Positions 49,753 to 60,529 of a stretch of 64,000 nucleotides of DNA are shown piece after piece. Below the pieces are notes generated by a model. It was not told where the DNA came from. It did no database searches and saw only the letters and a program-made list of their open reading frames with translations. Where the stretch lies: NCBI RefSeq assembly GCF_037975245.1, contig NC_092561.1, forward strand, positions 2,619,501 to 2,683,500. The letters are read 5' to 3'. This stretch comes from Apostichopus japonicus. Taxonomy: Eukaryota; Echinodermata; Holothuroidea; Aspidochirotida; Stichopodidae. A program made the translations under genes and the position numbers. Position 1 is the first letter of the stretch, and each line of letters starts with the position of its first letter.

Positions 49753-50442
49753 TATGGCGGGCCATCAGTCTCAAATCGTGGGGAATCGACTTATACCGTT
49801 TTATATCGACATATACCAATTTTCTTCGAATTATAGCAGTTTCCAGCAGCTTAAAATGACTTCTCAGTACCGATTTAAATCGATTTATACTAGTTTTATT
49901 CTACATATCATTGATTTAAATCGACATATACAAGTTTAATTCGACATATCATCGATTTAAATCGACATATACCAATTTAAATCGATGATAAGTAAAATAA
50001 ATCGGTATATGTCAATTTATATCGACATATACCAGTTTAAATCGATGATATGTCGAATTAAATCAGTATATGTCAATTTAAATCGACATATACCAATTTA
50101 ATTCGACTTATACCAGTTTAAATCGACATGTATCTCCACATGATGTATCTCCACATGTCAATCGTCACCAAAATCGGGATTTGGAATATGTTAAAGAGCT
50201 CAATCGATGATATGTCGATTTAAATAGGTTTAAGTCAATTTGAGTTGCTAGAAACTGGTATAAGTCTACGGAAATTGACTTTTACCGACTTAATTCGACA
50301 TATCATCGATTTAAAATGGTAGATGTCGATTTAAATTGACATATACCGATTTATTTTACATATCATTGATTTAAATTGGTATATGTCGATTTAAATCGGT
50401 ATATGTCGATACCCCACGATTTACGACTGATGGCCCGCCATA
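49753..50442. mobile_element. TA-flanked MITE filled with palindromic repeats, 690 bp
   Basis: Perfect inverted ends TATGGCGGGCCATCAGTC are followed by AAATCGTGGGG on each side after a 1-2 base difference. The interior is a dense array of ATTTAAATCGACATATACC and reverse-complement variants, in both orientations, with no coding frame. The outer 12 bp (ATGGC-GG-GCCAT) is itself a palindrome, as in the 36240 element (ATGGC-AA-GCCAT). Confidence 0.88.
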
Positions 50443-52075
50443 AGTCTGACCGCTCATTTGTTGCAGGTCCCCATAAAACGGATATTCATACCCCGCTGGT
50501 ACCATGCAGAGCTTGAAAAAGTAGCAGAGTCAACGCTCTTGAAATTTTTCGAATTGTACACATTCGTTGTCACTTCAAAGCAACGCCAAACCTGTGTTAT
50601 GTTGCACTGCGTAGTATATAGACTTAAAACATAAATAACTTCCGTTATAGGCACTACTCAAAGGTCAACTACTACAATTACAAAGGCGACTCATATTCAG
50701 TCGTAAATCATGAAAGAATTTTCACAGAAGTCATAGTTCAATTGGAAACTATAAGACGTGAAGTTTGACTTGAAATTCCTGCATGTCTATTGCCAACGTT
50801 TATACCTCAAAATAGGGGTACATAACTATTTATAGATTCAAAGCATTGTAAGCTTCAGAACCACTATATGTTTAAAAAAATAAGTCATATCCTCTCCAAG
50901 GGTAACACAAGCAAAAAGTGTAATAAAAAGGAGCAAAACATAAAATCTTGATGTCAGTTTTCAACTCTGACATCAATATATGTTTACTTATTTAAGTGAT
51001 TACGTGCGTTTCGAAAAAGGAAATGCATAAGATAATGGATCGTCTTATGTTTTCGTTATTTTTCAAAACGTACTACCGGTTTTGTACATGAATGAAATAT
51101 GCCAATTGATGACTAATAATGACAGTGATAGTTGTTAAACCATAACGGAAACGAATTAAAAACGGTAAAATGAATGCATTTTGGAAAAAAAAAATCGTTC
51201 TCATTACAGGAGCTAGACCACGCCTAGATGTGAATTTAGTAATGAATATGTTCGACTAGACAGTGACGGTGTCACCGGTGTCACACATGCTCCTACTCCA
51301 TGTTTAGTTTTAGATTCCAAATTTGAGTTGAAAAGTTGAAGTTGTAACCATAAGCACTTGTGTGCTTCTTCCACTTTGGCAAAGTGTCGTAAAATAACTG
51401 CCCAAAGGCCTGCAATTATTTGTTTAGCCCTATATGTCCGGCAGCAGTATACTGATGTATGTAGTCTATACATATACATAGTGCACACTAATCCTGTTAT
51501 ATAGTAGTAGCTAGGCTAAGTGATACCGGTTGTTTTATTCTCGACTTGATTAATTCTTCCTCTGCATTAGGTTTATCACAGGACGTGTAGGATTTTGGAA
51601 GCAAGATTATTGCTGAATTTGATATACAATATAGAAGGTAAAAGTGTTCCATCGCTCAGCTTCCTCAAACAACTTCATTCTACTGTTTCTTTTAGTAGGG
51701 CCTAGGTTTGAGTATAATATTAGTAGCCTGCCTAGTTCTAATAAAGTTGTTCAAACTTGACATCCGATTCACACATACATTACAGTAACTACTGTAAATC
51801 ACAACAACTTGATTTGTTGGAATTACACATATCCTCAGTTCTTACTGTAATCCAAATAGCACATGCTACCGATGTATCACGATCCAGAGTTTTCTTTGGT
51901 ACAACAATTTGAGATTTACACTGGTTACTGTGTTCTCTGTGTGTATCGGGTGAACTTGAGTATTTGCATTGTTATGTTACGAACATTCTGTCACTTCTGA
52001 TCTATTTTTAATCACTATTGTGTTTCTTTTTTTATTCAAAGAATTTCTTTGGTAATTGCGAAATAATATTCAAAG
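50443..52075. other. Upstream flank of the CARD-GTPase-Hint gene
   Basis: AT-rich, without a recognisable exon or TATA box close to the start codon. The 5' UTR probably lies in the last few hundred bases; an upstream non-coding exon cannot be excluded. Confidence 0.35.
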
Positions 52076-55000
52076 ATGGCTATGCCTACAGCAAAACGGA
52101 AGACCTTAGACAGGACGCTAGAGTTTTTGACTGAGGATCTTGATGTCATGCCTGCAATTATTCATCTCAAAAGTAAAGAAATTCTTAAAGACATAGACGA
52201 AGAGAAAATCAACGCCAAAGTTACAGAGAAAGAAAAAGTCATGGAGTTTGTAAAAATCGTCAAAAAGAGGGGCGAAAAGGCATACCGAATTTTCAGAGAG
52301 TACTTAGGGGTTTGTGAAGGTTCGGAACATCTAGCAGAAGAAATGGACAAGAATTTACAGGCTGTTGAAGAAGAATTACAGGGTTTAACGGTATTTATTA
52401 TGTGAAGATACATTTCAAATCATTTCCATTCTGGTTTTTAAATTAATCTTCAAGAACAATAAACTGGATACTTTGAGACCTGTTAGGAAATTGCAGGGAA
52501 TTTATTCCTGCAGACTCTTCAGTTAAAATGAAAATAAGGATAACAATCGTAGTGAAGATATGTAGAATATGAGCATTAAGCAGGGCAGGGGATAGCTGAA
52601 ATTGTGAGTTAAACACAAATTTATTTCACATTTAGAGGTTTGTGAAATGATACTGTGAAGATATTTAAATAGACCTGTGGGTTATCATCTCACCTGATGA
52701 GAAACATAACCATTGGCTATTTCGAAATAATGTTGTTTAATGTCTAAATGATGCAATTCTCTGCGTTCCCTTGACGTTTTGTCGACAATGTGTTGTGTTG
52801 GTATGTGGAGGAAAGGTATAAACATTACGACGTTCCGGTAATACGGTTTTGTCAGCTTATAGTATATTGACCATGTGCGTTAGGAAGAAATTAAGACTTG
52901 TAAAAGAGTTGGGAGAAGGAGATTTTATGACATTCGCAAATTGATTTTAGATTCTATACATAATATTTTCATTATACATATTTTCATCATATTTTTATAA
53001 TATTTTCATTGTAGAGACAAGCCGATGGAATGAAGCAGATCGAAAGATGGAAAGCCTTAGAAGAGAAATTTTATTACTTCAGCTGCAAATATGACAACAT
53101 AGGAAAGTACACAGATATTCCTGAAAAAATTAATATACTTTTGATTGGGAAAACTGGGTCCGGTAAAAGCGCCTCTGGAAACACACTTATCGGGAAACCT
53201 TATTTCAAAGAAAGTGGCACCAGTGCGTCGGTGACTAAGACAATTAGCATGAAAAACCTGAAGGAGGATAGATTTAATATTACAGTCATTGACACACCTG
53301 GTCTTTTTGACACGGCCAAAGATTTTCAAAATGAAGATTTGGTGCTTGAAATAGCGAAAACAATGATCAACTTTAAGGGAGGAATCCATCTATTTCTGCT
53401 GGTTTTGAGTTCTACAGCTAGATTCACCGAGGAGGAACAAGACACCATTAACGCCATTGAGGTAAGTTCGATTATCAAGAAGTGTTTGCAACTCTCAGCG
53501 GATGGTTTATTTCAGTCTATAGAAAGTTCCACGAAAGAGCAAGCGTGTAAACCACTGTTTGAATGCAAAGTTTGGGTTTAAGTGAATGCGTGTGTGGCAC
53601 AAAAGCAAAGTAATGAGAAACAAAGAATGAGACGACATTATGGACATAATGAAATAATGACTAAGACCGTTGCATAGTGCGCAAATTATTATCGTTGACG
53701 AGTGGTGTGCCAGTTTCTAAGTATTTATTTCCTCCACAGTTCAACATAGCCACGCCGATATTTATTATCGTAGCGTAAATGATTGTTACATGTTGAATAT
53801 GTATTTGTAACTCATAAAAGATGTTCTCATGTATGCAACTTTCATTGAATGTTTCATATTGTACCCGTACAGAACATCCTTGGCAAGAGTGTTTATCAGA
53901 ATTGCCTCGTAGTTCTGACCTACGCTCGTGCAAAATTTGGTTCTAAGGACAAGCAGTCGTTGCGTCAGTACGTTACACAGGAAAGGAAAGATGGGGGCAA
54001 GTTTGGGGATCTACTTAAGCATGTCAGCAATCGAATAATAGCCGTTGAGAATTGCTTTGAAGATGACTTTCTGACAGAGAAACATCGTCAGAAACTCCTT
54101 TGTTGTTTAGCTCAAATGATATACGACAACAAAGGGTCTGTGTATTCCAACAAGGCGTTTGAAAAAGCCAAGGCAAGAGTCGAGCAACAAGAGGCAGAAC
54201 GAGAGAGACGTGTCGCCAGGGAAACCGAATTGACCTTTATGAAAACCAGGTTGCGTGAGTTTCTTTTGCAGAAATATCTGAAGCATTTAACAGAGAAACA
54301 ACTCGACAACATACTTCCAAAGGTAAGGAAGGAGATACTACACATCATGATCAGGTCTGGGGTGAAGCAATTACCTTTCATCACAAGTGAAGATGTCAAG
54401 ATATACGTAGAAAACTTCATTCAGGAAAATGAAGTCTTCATTGCAAAGTTAAAAGACGTGAAAATTCAAGAGACGATACAACAATTAGAATACGAAAAGA
54501 GAAGAGAGCGGCTGAAAGGAAAGGAGGAGATTAATAAAATGCAGAGCATTGTAATACCATTGGTAAGTAACTACTTAACACAACAGTCAAAACAAGCACT
54601 AGAACAGATAATTAGACACAAGCAACTGCCTGATGATTGTACTAATACAATATTTGCGGCTCTTGAGTCATCCAAAGTGAATGTTGAACGTCAACACATT
54701 GAACAATTTATTCAGGCAACGTTTTTTGAAAATCCTACTCAAATCCAAGGATATATAGATGGTAAAGTGTTAATAGAAAGTCTTGAAGAACAGTCAAAGC
54801 AACTGCACCAGGTCCAAAGAGAACAGAAATTAAACGGAATCATGGAAACCTTAAAAGAAAACCTTTATGTCAGTTTGGAAGGTAAAACTGACAAAGAGTT
54901 AGATGACCTAAAAACTGACTTGACGGACATGAATGACTCTGGTCCAGGTCATTGGAAACCATTATTTACTGAACTTGTGGGAAGTCAAATTGAAGGTTCT

Positions 55001-56029
55001 GATATTAGTATCATGGAAGTATCCAGTTTTTTCTTACAGCAGAATAACAATTTGCTGCAGAGTGTCTTGGGAATCCTGTTCGATAAACGACAACAACAAA
55101 GGGAGGCAAAGCGTTTGCAGGAAAGGGAAGAATTAAGGAACAGTGCCTTCAGTATCATTTCAACAGTAATTAAACAAAAACTGAAATCATACTTAACAGG
55201 TAAGACTACAAGTGAATTAACAGAAATGGAAGCACAGATAGGTAGAGGTGAGGTTCCTTCAGATGTCTGTGATAAAGTGTGTGGACACCTGACAACTGCA
55301 CAGATGCAGTCTTTAGGATTCGATGAAGTAAAAGCTGAAATAATTAAACAAATCAAAGAGCAAAACAAAGTTATTGAGGAATGTAAGAATGAGGCTGGGA
55401 GATGCTTTGCGGGTTCCACTGAAGTTAGAATCAAAGAGAGAGGCATCGCAAAAATATCCAACGTGAGAGTAGATGACGAAATTCTAGTCTTTGACGAGAA
55501 TGGGCTTCTATTCTATGATAAGGTCTATCTCATTTCTCATGCAAGAGAAGATGAAAATAATACCTTCGTCCGGTTGCAAACATCTTCAGGTAAAGACCTA
55601 CATATTTCACCAGGTCATTTATTACCTGTTGGTAGTCTTGGTAGTAACGTCGCAGCTAAGGACGTTTCCTTTGGTAGCGTCATATTTACATTACAAGATG
55701 GTGTGATGATGCCTGACAAAGTTACCTCAGTAACTTACGAGGTATGTCGAGGAGCGTATTGTCCAATGACGATGGATGGGACTATTGTTGTCAATGACGT
55801 AGCAGCATCCTGTTATACAACTTTCTTCCCATCCCCTCTTGCTCACGCTTTGCTTTCTCCCATAAGACTCCTCTTCAGTTATTTACCTCTGCCTCTCTTT
55901 AATCAATTACTTCCATATGATACTGAGGAAGGGATGCCGGTGCTGCTCCTAAAATGCCGTTCCATAATCATCAGGTTGCGTTCATGGTGTACAAGAAATG
56001 GTAACCCAAACAAAGCGTGTAGGTGTTGA
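52076..56029 (+). CDS. CARD - AIG1/GIMAP GTPase - repeat - Hint (hog) fusion protein
   Basis: Three exons join in phase 0: 52076-52390, 53015-53461, 53873-56029, giving 972 aa. Residues 1-105 (exon 1) form a CARD-like helical bundle (LTEDLDVMPAIIHL, ILKDIDEEKI, FVKIVKKRGEKAYRIF). Residues ~143-340 are an AIG1/GIMAP GTPase: P-loop GKTGSGKSASGN at 150-161, DTPGLFDT at 199-206, but TYAR at 270-273 where the guanine-specificity motif should have Asp. Residues ~340-760 are charged and helical with four ~98-aa repeats starting near 380, 478, 575 and 676. Cys765 (R-CFAGSTEV) opens a hedgehog-type Hint domain with VRVDDEILVFDENG, SPGH and VVNDVAASCY (Cys901). A 67-aa hydrophobic tail follows. Family knowledge: CARDs recruit immune/death partners, GIMAPs oligomerise at membranes, Hint domains self-cleave before the Cys. 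Inferred: a self-processing immune-type GTPase. The ATG context AAAGATGG is good. Confidence 0.9.
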
Positions 56030-56400
56030 AACGTGTTAGGGCCCTAACAACCCCTTGATAATATTGTTAGGAGGTGATTTTTAGCTTTTCTTTAGAAAAG
56101 CGGGATTTACACAACATTTGCTTTTCAATTCCTTTCACTTGACATAGACGGACTAATTTTTTGACTCTTTTAATATTTGTAGAATCCGACAGTCTGATTA
56201 CGAGGCCAGTTCATTAAAAGGCAAATAAAGGAGAGAACACACAACTCCAAGAACAGTTACATGTGTCAATAATTTATAATAACCTGTACAAAAGAATGAA
56301 AACTACCATACTATCTTCTTGTATACGTTTTACAAAACAAGCTCCATCGTTTTAAGTGCTATTACGGGATTGTCACAGTTGTATGAATTTTACGTAATTA
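56030..56400 (+). other. Probable 3' UTR of the CARD-GTPase-Hint gene
   Basis: AT-rich, with AATAAA at about 56224-56229 as a plausible polyadenylation signal. No coding signal. Confidence 0.45.
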
Positions 56401-56403
56401 TTA

Positions 56404-56543
56404 CTTGTGTAAAAGTAAGTGGCCCTGACGTTTAGAACCTAACAGGATCTTCTTCAGATGCTGAAGAAGGCTTTCAGAGGCTTCAGCCTCTGAAGAAGAT
56501 CGAAACGTCAGGCCTACTTACTTAGACACATTCTCTTACACAG
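56404..56543. repeat. Foldback/cruciform repeat
   Basis: Outer arms GTAAGTGGCCCTGACGTTT and AAACGTCAGGCCTACTTAC are inverted. Inside are two perfect hairpins, CTTCTTCAG-ATG-CTGAAGAAG and CAGAGGCT-TC-AGCCTCTG. The whole can fold into a branched cruciform. It is probably a foldback transposon remnant. Confidence 0.8.
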
Positions 56544-56544
56544 G

Positions 56545-58435
56545 CTCTGTAGTGGATCAGCAGTTTGCTAACAGTTTTGTTTTTTGCTGTAAATATTACT
56601 TATTCGATGTATTACTAGTTTTTAATACAGGACGGTTTGTATGTGTCAATTTCACCATTTCTATTCTTTTCTTTGTTCTTTGTTTCGTTTTGTTGAGCAA
56701 ATTGATAATACTTTTCCTTTACCTTCCTTCAATGACTCTAGAAACGGTGAAAACAACTTATTATTAATTCATTCCACGAAGTAGTCCGTACGTCATATTA
56801 TATTTTTCAATTTTTTATTAATTCTAATTAAGCAATCGTATTGTCATTAATGTCACAAGATACGGACGTGAAATCTAGCAAAACATTCTTCTTTTAATTT
56901 CCACAGTAAAGTTTGTTACTCTCAGCGTCAACCATTGATGAGATCATTGTAATACCAAATACGGTTACACTTCCATGGTAATACATTCAGTTAAATGTTA
57001 TTTAATTCATTGCCCCTGTTGAACAGTGAGGGGTTCACATGTTAATTTCGGTTAGGAGTTCTATCAGGGATATGTAAAACATCACTGGTTTTATTGATGT
57101 TTATTAATATCGTAATATAGTATACGCTAGTTTATGACTACTGTTAAAAATGTAAATCAATCAGTATCAGAAAGACAAATATAACTGCAGTTCATAAGTT
57201 GCTGTGAATTGATATGAGTCTATACTACAACGTCTTTCACCAAAAACCCGACCACTCCAGCTATCCTTAAATATTAAATTACTCTCAATATGAAAAATGC
57301 AATTTGATAGATACAATGTAGTACAATATCTACGGAAGTATATCTACGTCTAAGTTGATTATAAATGAATCCAACTTTTTGAACTATGAATGAAGTTAAC
57401 CTTTCGTTTCATATATCATGAATAAACTTTTTTCTGTTATTTTTTTTTTAAATTAGGTGTTAATTATTGACACAAATGTAAAGATGAAGAGTAGGAGCTG
57501 TAGAAACAGTCGTAGAAATATTACAGCGGAATCGTTTTTGAATGTATTTTATATCGTAGCTTCGCTAGTATAGTTTAGTATTAGTGTGTAAAATTTTAAC
57601 CATGTATGGAGTCGAGATGGTAGTTTAATGTGTAAAGCAATTATTCAGAACAATTTGAAGTTTTTTTCAAATTGTGTATAGTGATGTGTAAAGATCTTTT
57701 TATCTGAATTGCCAACCATTAGAAAATAAACAAAATTTTCAAATATACATTCACGAAGAAATCACAGTCTTCAAAGCATTCCCATTGAGGTCTAGGAGAC
57801 CAACTGTGGACCCCAAAAAAAATATGTGTGTCTAACAACACTGCATATCGACGATGTTATGTTATTTATTCAATGTTAATTAAATCAAATGTATCAATGA
57901 TTTTGATAGTATGTGATGATTTATTGAAGTAAAAATTGAATGTCAAGTATTGGAGAGGGGGAGGTCTATTTAAATACCATGATAATATACTTAAACTGTA
58001 TATGCATAAAGGTGTTGGTTAATGAGGGTGTTTTGATTATTAACATTGATCAGTTAGTAGTAGACTTAGAGAACTGGCAATTAACAGTTTATATTTTCTG
58101 TTATATACTTTATGTATTGTTACTATAACAATAAAATATACTATGCGATACATTTTCAATTGATTAATATGGTCATATGTTATGCACTATATATTTTTTA
58201 TAACCATTGAAATTAAGGGGTACTTTGCAACGGTCAAAGCGCCCTCAAATTTATACTTCAAAGTAGGCATAGTAAGCGTGTAGCATAGCTAATAATTTGT
58301 CACTTTGTTTGTATTAAGTCTAGAAATGCAGTGGCCGACTGACCGGTTGGGAGAGCGATGTTTTCCTTCTATTGTTCTTTGTAGAATTTGAGGTCATGAA
58401 GGTCATCAAACTTGCGTTTCAAAACAATAGCGTAT
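56545..58435. other. Non-coding stretch
   Basis: Strongly AT-rich; no gene or transposon end recognised. Confidence 0.4.
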
Positions 58436-58479
58436 CTGTCGTGAGCTGCCCTTGAAGGGACAAATTCGGCAGAGGTTCA

Positions 58480-58605
58480 TTTTTGCCTAATTCTTTAACT
58501 ATTCCCTACATCGGCCGATATTGGCTAATTCTTTAATTAGTCCCTAAATCGGCCAAACTTGGCCAAATGTTAAACTGTTCCCTACATCGGCCAAATTGAC
58601 AGACT
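58480..58605. repeat. Degenerate ~45-bp repeat with ATCGGCC
   Basis: Three imperfect units combine TTTAACT(A/G)TTCCCTACATCGGCC-like and GGC(T/C)AA(T/A) segments. The neighbouring CATAAAAGGGG (~58648) and AATAAACA (~58841) give an LTR-like look, but no terminal repeats or target duplication could be confirmed. Confidence 0.5.
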
Positions 58606-59232
58606 GTTTAACGTATTTCATTGTATGACGGTAGTATCAAAAATGCATAAAAGGGGGTGAAATTCCGCTTAGCAGTTCACTTGTGGTTCGGGGTTCACAG
58701 ACTCGGATAGCTAGCGTCAAGGTAGTATTCGCCCATTAGTAGTACACCGAAAGACTCTCAGAGGTACCGTAGTCTGATTAGGTATTTGTACTGGCACTGA
58801 CCAGCAGTCTAGGAGGTATTGCTTTGTAGTAACTCAGTAAATAAACATTATATTACTATTTCTCACACATTTTTTTTCATATAAGGTTCATAGAGAATAA
58901 ATATAAGTAATACCGCTCGACTGCTCTTCCGACATTTTCTTTTCCTATCGCCTTATCCGCGAACGCGACAACACATACTGTACATTTTCCCATTCCCAGC
59001 ATCAGGACACAAATGATTTGGAAACATATCAATTCCCTGCCAATTATTGATGCCTAATATTTTATGATATAGCATTTATTGGTTATACACATAGGCTACG
59101 TAAAAAATGCGGCCTTCAGCATATTGTCACTACAATACCGATGAATTTGTTGGATACCAAGCTTGGCGCCCTCTCTAATTTGTGTCATGTAATAAATTAG
59201 GCTACTGGGTGACTTTTGTTAACACAAACCCC

Positions 59233-59330
59233 TATATATAATCACCTGACATGGTGTGTGAAGTGCCACTCTTGGCGCAGCGGAATCAGTTGAGTCCTAT
59301 GAGGGCATCAACCTGATAAATACCGTAAGT
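59233..59330 (+). promoter_or_regulatory. Possible TATA promoter with short untranslated exon
   Basis: TATATATAA near 59233 is followed ~90 bp later by a donor-like ACC/GTAAGTA at ~59328. This spacing could be a promoter plus a first exon of about 60 nt, but no downstream coding exon is found. Confidence 0.2.
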
Positions 59331-59451
59331 ACTGTACTCAAATCACACTTCATATAGTATTGGTCCTAGTTTAAATTTCTTATATGATTTCATTTATCGG
59401 TCCTATTGCTACAAGTATAGCCTAGATGATAATATTATTAAATAGAAGGAG

Positions 59452-60525
59452 TTTATTAGCACATAGGCTACATACATTCATACACATTAGTGTGCTGTCC
59501 AATGCGTGGAACATCCATGATGTGCAGAGACTGTTGCATGATCGCTATTGTTCAACGTTACGTCGAGCTTCCTTGTTCTGTCTTTGCTAGGTAAACTCGT
59601 CATATCATACCTATTGGTTAAGTTAAGTTGATACTACTAAGCCGATCATAAATGTTTTGAGATCTTAAATAAGGTTGGTTTTTTTATGCATAGAAGACTT
59701 GTTGTTAACTAGGAAATAAGAAATGGATAAACGGTTTTCCTATATTGTTTGTGAAAGTAATACCACGCCCAGTTGTATTGCATGCGTAGGCCAACATGCT
59801 TTGGGTTGTTAGTGTGCTGTGTGTATGCCTTTTTGTATCGTGATTACCGTACTACAATAGAGTACATCGGAGTTTCAGTATTAACAAAGTTGACAAGTGA
59901 ACTTCCGTCAGGAATTTGTAAGCTATTCTATCGGGAAAATGGATATGAGATGAAGTATTACAGTTGTGTGACGGTTAATATTAGTTTAGTTTATAAGCAC
60001 ATAGGCTACATACATTCATACACATAAGTGTGCTGTCCAATGCGTGGAACATCCATGATGTGCAGAGACTGTTGCATGATTGCTATTGTTCAACGTTACG
60101 TCGAGCTTCCTTGTTCTGTCTTTGCTAGGTAAAATCGTCATATCCTACCTATTGGTTAAGTTAAGTTGATACTACTAAGCCGATCATAAATGTTTTGAGA
60201 TCTTAAATAACGTTGTTTTTTTGCATAGATGACTTGTTGTTAACTAGGAAATAAGTAATGGATAAACGGTTTTCCTGTATTGTTAGTGAAAGTAATACCA
60301 CGCCCAGTTGTATTGCATGCGTAGGCCAACATGCTTTGGATTGTTAATGTACTGTGTGTATGCCTTTGTAGCGTGATTACCGTACTGCAATAGAGTACAT
60401 CGGAATCTCAGTATTAACAAAGCTGACAAGTTAATTTCCGTCAGGAATTTGTAAGCTATTCTATCGGGAAAATGGACATGAGATGAAGTATTACAGTTGT
60501 GTGACAGTTAATATTAATGAATCAT
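59452..60525. repeat. 538-bp tandem duplication
   Basis: The block beginning ACATAGGCTACATACATTCA occurs at 59461 and 59999. Copies match over their length, with scattered substitutions and 1-3 bp indels, through GGAATTTGTAAGCTATTCTA and GTATTACAGTTGTGTGAC. A short open frame at 59773 in copy 1 is shifted in copy 2, so it is not conserved coding sequence. Confidence 0.93.
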
Positions 60526-60529
60526 TATA

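Noticed and set aside
54985-55461. 158-codon minus-strand frame
   Set aside because: It is the antisense shadow of the repeat region of the CARD-GTPase-Hint gene.
58437-58870. Solo LTR (TGTC...CACA, TATA-like box, AATAAA)
   Set aside because: No matching target duplication and no second copy or internal retrovirus-like sequence in the window.
59773-60027. 84-codon frame in the 538-bp duplication
   Set aside because: The second copy carries indels that disrupt it, and no homology is recognised.
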